The notes under the pieces: model-generated
The model's input: the letters and a program-made list of their open reading frames with translations, nothing else
Databases searched by the model: none
What the model was told of the DNA's origin: nothing
Part shown: one piece after another, positions 26,524 to 35,639 of the stretch
Position numbering within the stretch: position 1 is the stretch's first letter
Layout of the letters: every line of letters starts with the position of its first letter
Made by a program: the position numbers and the translations under genes
Assembly: GCA_013791765.1 (NCBI GenBank)
Contig: VMTC01000063.1
Coordinates: 1-64,000 of the forward strand
Source: Rhodoferax sp.
GTDB lineage: Bacteria > Pseudomonadota > Gammaproteobacteria > Burkholderiales > Burkholderiaceae_C
DNA length: 64,000 nucleotides
Direction of reading: 5' to 3'

Positions 26524-28536
26524 ATGCAAATTGAAATAGAGACGAAAAAGCTCGGCCAGCGAAGCTCTATGGAGATCGTCAGTAGGCTCTCGGAGGGCGC
26601 GCGCTGGCGGCTACGCTGGGTCTATTTGCACACCGTGTATTGGCTTTACACGCAGTGTCTGTATTGGGTGAGTTTTGTTTACCGCAGAACGCTTCAGCAA
26701 CCGGTGTTTATAGGCGTCACGGGAAGCGCCGGCAAGTCCACGGCAAAGGACATCACGGCAAGTATCCTCGCGCTGCACCTCAAAAAGGGTCGAAAGGTCC
26801 AGGGTAGCGCAAACGGGCTGATGGACGTGATCCGTCTTATCCTCGGCACGGAGCACTCGGATGCCTACAGCATTGCCGAAATCGCCACAACCGGTCCCGG
26901 GTCGCTGGATCGAATGCTGGCGCTCTTCAAACCAACCGTAGCGGTGGTGACCAATATCGGTGGTGACCACCTGTCCGCGTTTCGCAGTCTTGATGCTATT
27001 GCTGACGAAAAGGGAAAGTTGGTTAAATCCCTGCCCACCACTGGCCTTGCAATTCTGAATGCAGACGATCCCCGTGTACTTAACATGCGCTCAAATTTTC
27101 CGGGCCGATCAGTGACCTACGGCTTGAGCGCTGACGCTATGCTGCGGGCTGAATCAGTCAATGCGGTCTGGCCAGATCGACTCTCCATGACGGTGACCTG
27201 GAATGGACACACCGCACGAGTGAAAACACAACTTTGCGGCGATCACTGGGTGTCTGCGGTGCTCGCAGCTTTGGCGACTGGGCTGGCATTGGGTGTGCCA
27301 TTGTCTGTTGCTGTGCAGGCGGTAGCCGCTGTGGAGCCGTTCGAAGGGCGCATGAGTCCTGTCCAACTTGGCGACGGCGTGACCTTCATACGGGATGACT
27401 GGAAGGCGCCGTTGTGGACCGTCGCGCCCACCTTCGCGTTCATGCGGCACGCGTTTGCCAAACGAAAGATCATCGTGATGGGGACCATCTCGGACTATGT
27501 TGGTGATTCCAGCAAGCGCTATGTAGAAGTCGCACGCCAGGCGCTGGCGGTTGCCGACGCCGTCTTGTTTGTCGGTTCCCGATCATCCGCCTGCCTACGC
27601 GCCAAGAAAGGTATCGCCGATCAGTTGTTTGCATTCCCTTCACTTCGGAACGCTTCGACATTTCTACAGAGCTATCTCCAGCCGGGCGACTTGATTCTAT
27701 TAAAGGGGTCGACCCGGCCCGATCACCTGGAGCGCCTGATCTTCGCACGGACAATCGGGGTGAAATGCTGGCGCTCGGACTGTGGCTACATGGTGTTCTG
27801 CAATGCATGCGACCGCTTCCATGTGGCGTATGGCCAGGATAGTGCGCAAGCTGAAAGCAACACGACCCACGCACCAACCACGCCGATGCCCACCGGTGTT
27901 GACCTGTCGGCAAGCCGGTCGCCACCCCTGTTCGTTGTTGGGTTGGGGAACCCGCAAGAGCGCTATGAGTCCACGCCACACAATGTTGGTCGCAGCGTCG
28001 TAAACATCCTGGCGCAACGCCTTGATCAAGTCTGGGAGCCCGCGGGTGGGTCTGCGATGATCGTCAGGACTCGCCTGAACGGACTTCAGATTTGTTTGAT
28101 CAAGCTTCTCACGCCGATGAACCACGCCGGGTCAACCCTGCGCGGTCTTGCCCAGGATTTCGGTCTTGGCTTCAATTTGGCCAGTTGCATTCTTGTGCAT
28201 GATGACTTGGAATTGCCCATCGGAACAGTGCGGGTGCGTATGCGCGGGGGCGATGGCGGACACCGTGGTGTGCAATCGATAGTCCAGGCTTTTCAAGATG
28301 ACCAGTGCCGCCGCGTCAAAATTGGTGTGGGTCGGCCGCCGCCTGGTCTACCGGTGCTTGATTACGTGCTCTCGCCCTTCGCATCTGCCCATCTAGAGAG
28401 CATCGACAGAGCCTACGGCACGGCGATCGACCGGGTTATTGACCTGATTCGGCAGGAGTCAGCGGCAAGACTGTTAATGGCCCCGAGTCGACCGCGCCAC
28501 GGGCGAGTATCGAACTCCAAGGAGTTGACCCCATGA
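26524..28536 (+). CDS. Mur ligase (MurF-like) and peptidyl-tRNA hydrolase-like fusion protein, copy 1
   Basis: 670 residues. The Mur ligase central domain begins with the ATP loop GVTGSAGKST at 64-73 and continues with VAVVTNIGGDHL and LNADDPRV. The C-terminal ligase domain follows with FIRDDWKAP and VMGTISDYVGDSSKRY, the MurF counterpart of the DSYNANP and GDM-EL regions. The MurF substrate-recognition N-domain is missing. A linker holds Cys415, Cys420, Cys426, Cys429 and His433. Residues 470-655 are a Pth fold: GLGNP with Asn476, His486 of TPHNVG, PMNHAG and HDDLELP with Asp560. These match the E. coli catalytic set Asn10, His20, Asn68 and Asp93; Arg581 replaces Asn114. The start has GAGGG seven bases upstream. 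Function unknown; ATP-dependent amide formation is likely. Confidence 0.85.
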   Translation: MQIEIETKKLGQRSSMEIVSRLSEGARWRLRWVYLHTVYWLYTQCLYWVSFVYRRTLQQPVFIGVTGSAGKSTAKDITASILALHLKKGRKVQGSANGLMDVIRLILGTEHSDAYSIAEIATTGPGSLDRMLALFKPTVAVVTNIGGDHLSAFRSLDAIADEKGKLVKSLPTTGLAILNADDPRVLNMRSNFPGRSVTYGLSADAMLRAESVNAVWPDRLSMTVTWNGHTARVKTQLCGDHWVSAVLAALATGLALGVPLSVAVQAVAAVEPFEGRMSPVQLGDGVTFIRDDWKAPLWTVAPTFAFMRHAFAKRKIIVMGTISDYVGDSSKRYVEVARQALAVADAVLFVGSRSSACLRAKKGIADQLFAFPSLRNASTFLQSYLQPGDLILLKGSTRPDHLERLIFARTIGVKCWRSDCGYMVFCNACDRFHVAYGQDSAQAESNTTHAPTTPMPTGVDLSASRSPPLFVVGLGNPQERYESTPHNVGRSVVNILAQRLDQVWEPAGGSAMIVRTRLNGLQICLIKLLTPMNHAGSTLRGLAQDFGLGFNLASCILVHDDLELPIGTVRVRMRGGDGGHRGVQSIVQAFQDDQCRRVKIGVGRPPPGLPVLDYVLSPFASAHLESIDRAYGTAIDRVIDLIRQESAARLLMAPSRPRHGRVSNSKELTP

Positions 28537-30506
28537 AGCCCGTTGAACACGACCCAGGCGGGTCGTACGCTGGTGAATCGAATTGGGGAAGAGACCTTGC
28601 CAAAAAACTGGTGGGTTTCGGGAAAATGCGCATCCCAAAAATGCTTGGGAAGCTTTCGGGCGGGGTTGGTTGGCGCCTGCGCCAACTCTATGATCAGGCC
28701 TTGTATCGGCTCACTTTTATCCATCGTCGCAGCCTGTCCAACACCGTGTTCATTGGTGTGACCGGGAGTGCCGGAAAGACGACTACCAAGGACTTGATTG
28801 CCAGTGTTCTGGAGCGGAGTTTCAGCAAGGGTCGAAAGAATCCAGGTTCGCTGAACTGGCCTGAAGACATGGTTCGCATGGTGCTGAGCACACGCCAGTC
28901 GGATGCCTTTTGTATAGCAGAAATATCCGCCCACAGGCCGGGGGCAATGGACTTACCGCTGGCGCTGGTTCGTCCCAAGGTGGGGGTTGTGACCAATATT
29001 GGGTCCGATCACATTTCCGCTTACAAGAACCGCGATGCCATCGCTGATGAAAAAGGCAAGCTGATCAGGTCGCTGCCAAGCGGCGGTGTCGCCATCTTGA
29101 ATGCTGATGACCCGCGGGTACTCGCGATGCGGTCATTGTTTGCAGGGCGAACTGTCACCTACGGGCTGTCCAGTGATGCGCAACTTCATGGCGAGGCGAT
29201 TCACTCCGCCTGGCCCAAGCGCTTGTCCTTGACGGCCACATGGCATGACGAGTCCGTTCAGGTGACAACTCAACTCTGTGGCGTCCATTGGGCTCCTGCC
29301 GTGTTGGCGGCGCTGGCAACCGGTGTTGCGCTTGGCGTGCCTCTGCGTGTTGCGGCGCAGGCGGTTGCGGACGTTCCTGCTTTTGAAGGGCGCATGGCCC
29401 CGGTTGAAGTGGATGGCATCACGTTCATTCGTGATGATTGGAAGGCGCCGCTGTCGACCATCGAGCCGGCATTCGAATTCATGCGTTCAGCCCAGGCTAA
29501 GCGCCGGGTTGTGGTGTTGGGAACCATCTCGGACTACCAGGGCGACTCTACCCGACGCTACGTCGAAATAGGCGAGTCGGCGCTGGCATTCGCCGACTGC
29601 GTGGTCTTTGTCGGTCCCCGGGCGTCAGCATCGCTGCGTGCGAAACGGGATGGGAACGCCGAGTTTCGTGCCTTTGCCTCACTGCGCGACGCATCTACGT
29701 ACCTACGCGCCTATCTCAAGGCTGGCGACCTGGTGCTGCTCAAGGGTTCACATAAAGCGGACCACATACAGCGCCTTATCATTCAATTGAAGACCGAGGT
29801 GCAATGCTGGCGATCAGACTGTGGTCGCCTGCAATCCTGTGAGACTTGTGAGCTCCTTCATGTTCCGTCGGGTCCGCAGGCGACAGACGCGGTTTTGATC
29901 AGCTCGTTCGCTAGCGCCGAATTGGCGCAAGCTGCTGAGGCTGTAACCGGCTTGCACCCGTCAACCGTCGTGCTTGTTGGCCTCGGTAATCCGGAGGCCG
30001 GCCGTTTTGATACGCCCCACAATGTCGGCTATCGCGCGCTGGACAGTCTGGCGCAACGCATGGCCCAGCCGTGGCACCGCGACGCAGACCTGGCGCTGGT
30101 GGTTCAGTGCCGGTGGCAGGGTGCAACGATTCTGATGATCAAGCCTCTGGCGCCGATGAACGAGATTGGCCCGGTACTCATCAAGCTGGCGAAGAAACTC
30201 GCATTCGAGGTGCGTCAATGTATTTTGGTTCACGATGATTTAGATCTCCCGATTGGCTCCGTGCGTGCGCGCTTGCGCGGTGGCGACGGCGGGCATCGTG
30301 GTGTGCGTTCGATTCTCCAGAGCTTTCAGGACGACAAATTTCGTCGGGTAAAGATTGGTGTTGGACAGCCCGAAGCGGGCCAATCCGTCATTGATTACGT
30401 GCTGACACCATTCCCGGCGACGCAGCATGCTGCCGTCGAGGCAGCCAACCGAACTGCAGTAGACCGGATTGTTGAGTTGATCCGCCAGGGTGTGACTGCG
30501 CCATGA
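28533..30506 (+). CDS. Mur ligase (MurF-like) and peptidyl-tRNA hydrolase-like fusion protein, copy 2
   Basis: 657 residues, the paralogue of the preceding gene along the whole length, starting in its stop codon (ATGA). The ATP loop GVTGSAGKTT lies at 75-84. The Cys4-His linker motif has the same spacing as in copy 1. The Pth-like part has GLGNP with Asn486, His496 of TPHNVG, PMNEIG, Asp568 in HDDLDLP, and again Arg (589) in place of Asn114. By eye about half to two thirds of aligned residues are identical over the ligase core, so the duplication is old enough for divergence of specificity. Both copies keep their catalytic residues, suggesting two enzymes with different substrates or a heteromer. 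It is followed after 61 bases by an asparagine-synthase homologue. Confidence 0.85.
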   Translation: MKPVEHDPGGSYAGESNWGRDLAKKLVGFGKMRIPKMLGKLSGGVGWRLRQLYDQALYRLTFIHRRSLSNTVFIGVTGSAGKTTTKDLIASVLERSFSKGRKNPGSLNWPEDMVRMVLSTRQSDAFCIAEISAHRPGAMDLPLALVRPKVGVVTNIGSDHISAYKNRDAIADEKGKLIRSLPSGGVAILNADDPRVLAMRSLFAGRTVTYGLSSDAQLHGEAIHSAWPKRLSLTATWHDESVQVTTQLCGVHWAPAVLAALATGVALGVPLRVAAQAVADVPAFEGRMAPVEVDGITFIRDDWKAPLSTIEPAFEFMRSAQAKRRVVVLGTISDYQGDSTRRYVEIGESALAFADCVVFVGPRASASLRAKRDGNAEFRAFASLRDASTYLRAYLKAGDLVLLKGSHKADHIQRLIIQLKTEVQCWRSDCGRLQSCETCELLHVPSGPQATDAVLISSFASAELAQAAEAVTGLHPSTVVLVGLGNPEAGRFDTPHNVGYRALDSLAQRMAQPWHRDADLALVVQCRWQGATILMIKPLAPMNEIGPVLIKLAKKLAFEVRQCILVHDDLDLPIGSVRARLRGGDGGHRGVRSILQSFQDDKFRRVKIGVGQPEAGQSVIDYVLTPFPATQHAAVEAANRTAVDRIVELIRQGVTAP

Positions 30507-30567
30507 AGATTCTGCTGCTCTGAAGCGCGGTGCTTCTTTCAAAAAATACTCTCGAAAGGGACAACAC

Positions 30568-32361
30568 ATGACAATTCTCGCAGGCGTCTTCAGTCGAGGG
30601 TCTTTGGCTCAAATTCCGGATTCAATTTGTGAGTCACTGAGAAAAAATATTTCGCGCGATCCCAATGATCGACCGATCGAATTTCGCGACACCCATGCAT
30701 TTTTGATCAAGGTTGACATCGGCGCATTCGATCGCCCGGCGCACCGCGTTGCACCCACAGGTTCTATCGCCATTCTTGCAGGCGAGCCGCTCCTCACTTG
30801 CCACGGCCCGACCGGCGTGGAACGCGATGCCCACCTGGCGTATCTGCAAAGCAAGTGGGATGAGGGCGACCTGCAAGCCCTGCGCAGCGCCAGTGGCACG
30901 TTTTGTGCCGCTTACTACAACGCAGCGAAAGGCATTGGCTATCTCGTGGCAGATCGGTTGGGGCTGCGCACTCTCTATTATTGTGTGCTCGACGATTTTG
31001 TCTATTTCGCCACCGCCTTGCGGATTTTGGAGGCGATCCCCGAGGTCCCCAAGGTGCTTGATATTCTGGCTGTGGCAGAAGCAACTGGCTTTGGCTATCC
31101 TTTTGGGGGTGGCACAGCCTACGCTGACATCAAGATGCTTATGCCTTGCGAGGTCTTGGCGCTTGAGCAAGGCGTTGTCACGGCAAGCCGGTACTTCAAT
31201 TGGGAAGCTATTGAGCCAATACGTTGCACGCAAGAAGAGGCAATGAGCAAGACCTACGGGCTGTTCGTGTCTGCAGTGCGCCGACGACTGCGCAGTGACA
31301 AGACGACATTTGCGTATCTCAGCGGCGGGCTGGATTCTCGTTGTGTGGTCGCAGCGCTTCGTTCAGAGGGTGCCAGGGCCTATACGTTCAATTTCTCATT
31401 GGCCAACACTCAAGACCAGGCCTTTGCATTGGCTTACGCGGAGAAAAGCGGCACCATTCACCACGAGTTGCCCACGGAGCCGGGACCAAACTGGTCGGCG
31501 GTGATGGCCGACACCTGGCGCTCGTGGCCTGGGCGACATCAACAGATGCCGGAGCATCCCAGTCTGGCCTGGACGGGCGAGGGCGGCAGCGTTGGACTTG
31601 GCCACGTCTATATCAGCCCGGAGATAGTGGCTCATCTGCGATCGGGGGATATGGACGGCGCTATTGACATCTATCTGCGCCAACAGAGCAAGACAATTCT
31701 GACCAGGATTCTGGAGCCTGAGCTTGGGGCGCAACTTCATGGTCATTTGCACGCGCGCTTGCTTAAGGAGCTTCGGGAGATTCGCTGTGCGGATCCCGTG
31801 CGAGCGTTCTACATTTTCTTGAACCTGAACGGTCCGAGACGGCACCTGGTCAATCACTTTGACACAATTGACCAGCATCGACTTGAGTTTCAAGTGCCTT
31901 TTTATGACAGTGAGCTGCTCGAGTACCTGACAGCGCTTCCTGCTGACCCTTGCCTGTACCACCAGTTCTACGTCAAGTGGCTGGCGCTGTTCGACCCTGC
32001 CGTTCGCGCGGTACCCTGGCAGACCTATCCGGGACATGTCCCCAGCCCGATTCCAATACCGCAGGACCTGCCTGACCAGTGGCGAGCGCCGGCGTCAGCC
32101 GATCATCGAACGAGGCTGGAGCACGAGTTGATGACGCGCAGCGCGGCCATGTTGTCTTGCGAAAATTTTCCGAGCTGCGTGCTCAGAAAAGTTAATCTGC
32201 AGGCCATGCGCTGGGCCTGCAAGCTTGGGCTCGGGAACTACAGCTACGCGCTTAAGGCTGCGCTGGCCTACTACCACTACTGGAATATCGCAGGCGGCAG
32301 ATATCAGTTGCCACCCGCTGTTGCGTCAGGGCGTCAAGCTAAGCTTGGTCACTTGGACTGA
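30568..32361 (+). CDS. Asparagine synthase-like protein lacking the glutaminase Cys
   Basis: 597 residues with GAAAGGG about eight bases before the ATG. The first half has an Ntn-like outline (TFCAAYYNAAKGIGYLVADRLGLRTLYY) but begins MTILAGVFSRG, so the nucleophilic Cys2 is absent. The second half has the pyrophosphatase loop SGGLDSR at 252-258, in place of SGGXDSS, and a segment near WTGEGGSVGLGH in the position of the GDGGDE region. Glutamine-dependent amidation is unlikely; acyl adenylation followed by attack of another amine fits better, as in beta-lactam and lasso-peptide cyclases of this family. Because it follows the two ligase-Pth fusions in the same direction, it may belong to the same pathway. 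Its last 13 bases overlap tail to tail with the TPR gene. Confidence 0.75.
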   Translation: MTILAGVFSRGSLAQIPDSICESLRKNISRDPNDRPIEFRDTHAFLIKVDIGAFDRPAHRVAPTGSIAILAGEPLLTCHGPTGVERDAHLAYLQSKWDEGDLQALRSASGTFCAAYYNAAKGIGYLVADRLGLRTLYYCVLDDFVYFATALRILEAIPEVPKVLDILAVAEATGFGYPFGGGTAYADIKMLMPCEVLALEQGVVTASRYFNWEAIEPIRCTQEEAMSKTYGLFVSAVRRRLRSDKTTFAYLSGGLDSRCVVAALRSEGARAYTFNFSLANTQDQAFALAYAEKSGTIHHELPTEPGPNWSAVMADTWRSWPGRHQQMPEHPSLAWTGEGGSVGLGHVYISPEIVAHLRSGDMDGAIDIYLRQQSKTILTRILEPELGAQLHGHLHARLLKELREIRCADPVRAFYIFLNLNGPRRHLVNHFDTIDQHRLEFQVPFYDSELLEYLTALPADPCLYHQFYVKWLALFDPAVRAVPWQTYPGHVPSPIPIPQDLPDQWRAPASADHRTRLEHELMTRSAAMLSCENFPSCVLRKVNLQAMRWACKLGLGNYSYALKAALAYYHYWNIAGGRYQLPPAVASGRQAKLGHLD

Positions 32362-33095
32362 CCAGTGGACTCCACAGCGGCCTGTGGCCCAGGCTCTTCC
32401 CACTTGCCGACACTTTTTAGCTGCTCGCGCAGATTGGGCATGCCCAACCCCAGGGCGTAGGCTTTGTGGGCGTGCACCAGGGCCTGGCCGTAGCTCTTCA
32501 TGTCAAAGTAAATCAGGCCCAGATTGTTGTGCGTCATCGGGTTGTCTTTGGCCTGACTGGCGGCGATGCCGAGTTGCTGCTCGGCTTCATCGATGCGCTT
32601 TGACTTGGCAAGGTACCTGGCGTAGATCATGTGAACGATGTTGTCATCGGGTCGCCAGGTGACCGCACGCCGAAAATAGCAATCTACCGAAAATCGTGCG
32701 CCATCGGGTTTGTCGGTCTTCTCCTTGTCGCTCAGCGCCGCCATGGCCAGCAGGGCGCGATGGTGGTTGGGGAAAACGCCCAGGGTATAAGAGATGTCAT
32801 TGCCGGGCGTAGTGCTGGTTTTTCCCCGAATCAGCATTTCGACATCGGGCGTGAAGTGTGCGTTTTCCACAATGCCCAGCAGCGCCCGGTGCGAGCGGTA
32901 GGTGTTCTCGGGTATGTACCGGTCGGGCCGGTAATCAAACGGCCCCCAGGATTGTTTCAATGACCCGCAGCCACCAGGGACGTCTTGTGCGTTTGCGCAT
33001 GGATGGAAAAACGTCAAAAGGCCCAGAAGAATGGTACTCATTGCCTGCGTTGATGACGACAGACGATGATGGATAAACGATGCGCTGAATCTCAT
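32349..33095 (-). CDS. Exported tetratricopeptide repeat protein
   Basis: 248 residues from the ATG at 33095, preceded by GAAAGGA at a good distance; a TTG at 33110 is less likely. An N-terminal signal peptide with a hydrophobic core ending near CANAQD is visible. The mature part starts CGSLKQSWGPFDYRP, a segment I associate with a small protein family of polysaccharide/XrtA loci, and has two TPR-like helix pairs at about 150-225. Probably periplasmic and a scaffold for polymer assembly or export. It is the last gene of the leftward accessory operon, and its 3' end overlaps the convergent asparagine-synthase homologue by 13 bases. Confidence 0.7.
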   Translation of the reverse strand: MRFSASFIHHRLSSSTQAMSTILLGLLTFFHPCANAQDVPGGCGSLKQSWGPFDYRPDRYIPENTYRSHRALLGIVENAHFTPDVEMLIRGKTSTTPGNDISYTLGVFPNHHRALLAMAALSDKEKTDKPDGARFSVDCYFRRAVTWRPDDNIVHMIYARYLAKSKRIDEAEQQLGIAASQAKDNPMTHNNLGLIYFDMKSYGQALVHAHKAYALGLGMPNLREQLKSVGKWEEPGPQAAVESTGQSK

Positions 33096-33212
33096 GTTAG
33101 ATCCTTTCAAGAAAAGAGGACGCGGATGTCCACGTCGTTAGGAATCGCTATAACGCCGTACTTCCTGGCAGAGCTTGAGGCGATGGCAAAGGCCTTGTTC
33201 ATGAACGCCCGG

Positions 33213-34433
33213 CTATCGACCTTTTTCTTTTAGTTGGTTTGCCAGCGCATGTGCATGCGCCACAGCGGTCTTGACCGCTCGGCCCAGAAATTCTCGGTTC
33301 ATGCCCAACAGCCCCCGAAATGTTCTGGGGTTGTAGGCCACGATGCCCCAGCGCTCTCGGCGATGGCTCATCCAAGCTTTCTTGTACGGGTCATCGCCGA
33401 TCAGGTAGTCGACTTCCGCGACCTGATCTCGCTCGATCACATGTTGCATCAGCATGGCCGTCAGCAGTGTTCCCGGTGCGTATTTCTTCTCGCTCTTGTC
33501 ATAGGCCAACTTGTAAATGCTCGCTTTGCCGTTGGCAACAATCCAGAGTTGGGCGGCAATGGCCTCACCATTGAGCCAGGCCAGGCCGAGGCGCAGCCAG
33601 CCGCGCTCGGCACAAGCGCGTATCAGACCGGGCATGAAATCCGGGTAGGGTTCCGCCTGCTTCCAACTTGCGGCATAGACTCGCAGGTAGGCATTGATTG
33701 CGCGCTCCAGGTTTGAGCCTCCTGTGACAAGCTCCAGAGTTCCGCCGGCTGTGGTAAACGCCTTGCCGGTGCGTTTGATGGTGTTGCGAATCTTGCTCTC
33801 GCGGCTGCGAAAATAGGTGGACCAATCGCTGCTGACAGGCAAGTACCAGTTGCCAAAGCAGAAGAACTCAAAGGCGGGCAGGCCGGCAATCTTCAGTGCG
33901 CCAAGCAGGAGTTGGTAGCTTCTGGCCTGCGGATTCATCGGCGCCAGCTGCAGGGACGTCAGCGCTGACTGGCCATCATGCAAGGTCTTCAGCAGCACGG
34001 CCAGATCATGGGTCGTCACTTGGGGTGCGAAAAACGGCGCATAAAGTGTGGTGTAGTAATTGCTGAGCGCCTTGATGCAATGTCCCCCTGGCTGACCTTG
34101 CGCCAGCACTGGAAGTAGCGCAATGGCTTGGTCATTTTTTCTCAGAAGGTAGATGGACAGTCCGTTGTGATCCGGGTAGACGGACTTGACCAGATTCTTG
34201 TACCAGCCCAGCCCTGATTCGACGTTTTCGTGCTCTGCGTGCGCAAATAATGGTGCTGCATCCGATGGGATTTCATCGAACTGGTGCAGCACCTCGACGC
34301 TGAGCGCGGGCTCTGCCAAACCATCGCCAGGCTGTGGATCGCGCGTCAGCGTCTGCGCGCGCTGTCTATCCCCCGGCGCCGCAGCTGCCAGGCCCCGCTC
34401 AACTGCTTGCCTGATGTTCGAGTTCAGCATCAT
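33213..34433 (-). CDS. GNAT family acetyltransferase, FemAB/CelD-like
   Basis: 406 residues. The C-terminal half has the double-GNAT look of the FemAB/CelD (BioF2-like) group: RSRESKIRNTIKRTGKAF, then AASWKQAEPYPDFM, LGLAWLNGEAIAAQLWIV and YKLAYDKSEKKYAPGTLL, which forms the acyl-CoA or aminoacyl donor pocket. FemAB-like members transfer amino acids from aminoacyl-tRNA to cell-wall precursors, while CelD-like members occur in exopolysaccharide loci, where their donor is not known. An XrtA role in acylation of the polymer is inferred. Two ATG codons are available (34433 and 34430); the first overlaps the stop of the aminotransferase gene. Member of the leftward accessory operon. Confidence 0.75.
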   Translation of the reverse strand: MMLNSNIRQAVERGLAAAAPGDRQRAQTLTRDPQPGDGLAEPALSVEVLHQFDEIPSDAAPLFAHAEHENVESGLGWYKNLVKSVYPDHNGLSIYLLRKNDQAIALLPVLAQGQPGGHCIKALSNYYTTLYAPFFAPQVTTHDLAVLLKTLHDGQSALTSLQLAPMNPQARSYQLLLGALKIAGLPAFEFFCFGNWYLPVSSDWSTYFRSRESKIRNTIKRTGKAFTTAGGTLELVTGGSNLERAINAYLRVYAASWKQAEPYPDFMPGLIRACAERGWLRLGLAWLNGEAIAAQLWIVANGKASIYKLAYDKSEKKYAPGTLLTAMLMQHVIERDQVAEVDYLIGDDPYKKAWMSHRRERWGIVAYNPRTFRGLLGMNREFLGRAVKTAVAHAHALANQLKEKGR

Positions 34434-35638
34434 TTGTGATTTGGTGAAAAATCGAGCATGGCTCGCTTGAGCGCAGCGGTCATCCAGGTCATCTGGAGTG
34501 CAGACAGTTCCTGATGGCAGGGCAAATGCAGGAGCTGTAGGCGGTAATTGGCGGCGGTGCGGCAGTCAGAGATCGCCATGTCATCCCAGCGCCCAACAGG
34601 AATGCCGAGTTGCTTCAGAATATAAAAATGGGGCTGTGGATGACTGATGCACAGCGGGAACACGTAGGGCACGCTGTCATTGTTCAGCTGCGGAAACAGT
34701 GATCGGCAATGGGGCAAGTGGGCGACCGCGCTGACCCATTGGCGGTAGTGCGCACGGCGCCGGCTGGCGATGCGTGCCAGATTGCTATGGCGTACTACCC
34801 AGCGCGACCAGGCCAGTCCGGGATTGGGCTCGTCGACGGCGTTGTAGGCAGGCGATGTGCGCTGGTCCAGGGTCAACAGGTCGCTGCCGACGCGGGCGAG
34901 CTTGCTGCTAAGCGCTTTGAGGTCGGCATTGAGCGCCCCAACATCGGGGCTTGCAGTGTGCTGGCAGGCGCAGATCAAAGAATGGGCAAAGCTCTTGATT
35001 TCCTGTGCGCTATCGGGTTCGCGCTGCTGCGCCCAGGCAGCTGGTGCATCCTGGTTGGTCCAGAGCACGCCACCGTCTGCGCAGGGAAAGAACTTGGACG
35101 GGCTGGAGACAGAGAAACGCCCGCGCGTGCCCACCTTGCCCCTTTCAGTGTCCCCCGTCGCACCTGGCCAGAGCGAGTGCGAGCAGTCTTCAATCAAGGT
35201 GATGCCGTGCTCGTCGCAAAAGCGCGCGATCGGCTCAAGCTCTTGGGCGAAGCCGAAGTAATGCGGCAGCAGCAGCGCCTTGACGGGTTGTTGGCAAGCG
35301 CTCAGACTGGTCGTTAAGGCTTGCAGGTCTGGCGCGAGGTCAGCGTGCAATGGATAGAGCGTGATCTGCGCGCCCAGGCTGATCGCAGGGTCCAGCATGG
35401 TGCGGCAGTGGTACGTCGGTGCCATCAGTGCGCCGTCGGGACCCACGCCGCACAGACGGTAGGCTTCCCGCAGGGCATAGCGTGCTCGACTGAAGAAGCG
35501 AAGTTTTGCGCCAGCAGTGGCGGTTTTTTGCGCGCTGGCTGGTCCATACCCGAGCGTGTGCCGACTAAAGATCGGGAGCATGGGGACACGGGCCTTGGGG
35601 AAATCGCAGCCGCTGGGGTCAAAGCGCTGGTAGAGCAT
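34430..35638 (-). CDS. DegT/DnrJ/EryC1/StrS-family aminotransferase-like protein
   Basis: 402 residues from the ATG at 35638, placed just after the stop of the hydrolase 1 gene; an upstream in-frame start would overlap it. Fold type I PLP enzyme: an APTYHCRTMLDPAISLGA substrate region, LIEDCSHSLWPG with Asp151 for the PLP ring nitrogen, and the Schiff-base Lys182 in SVSSPSKFFPCADGG. Members normally aminate a keto sugar nucleotide. In XrtA loci this protein is linked with the two hydrolases and the ACP, so it may act on a different keto substrate. The stop overlaps the acetyltransferase start. Confidence 0.78.
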   Translation of the reverse strand: MLYQRFDPSGCDFPKARVPMLPIFSRHTLGYGPASAQKTATAGAKLRFFSRARYALREAYRLCGVGPDGALMAPTYHCRTMLDPAISLGAQITLYPLHADLAPDLQALTTSLSACQQPVKALLLPHYFGFAQELEPIARFCDEHGITLIEDCSHSLWPGATGDTERGKVGTRGRFSVSSPSKFFPCADGGVLWTNQDAPAAWAQQREPDSAQEIKSFAHSLICACQHTASPDVGALNADLKALSSKLARVGSDLLTLDQRTSPAYNAVDEPNPGLAWSRWVVRHSNLARIASRRRAHYRQWVSAVAHLPHCRSLFPQLNNDSVPYVFPLCISHPQPHFYILKQLGIPVGRWDDMAISDCRTAANYRLQLLHLPCHQELSALQMTWMTAALKRAMLDFSPNHK

Positions 35639-35639
35639 G

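Noticed and set aside
26524-30506. Reading the Pth-like domains as the housekeeping peptidyl-tRNA hydrolase
   Set aside because: Two copies fused to Mur ligases, with Arg in place of Asn114 and in a polysaccharide locus; a separate housekeeping pth is expected elsewhere.
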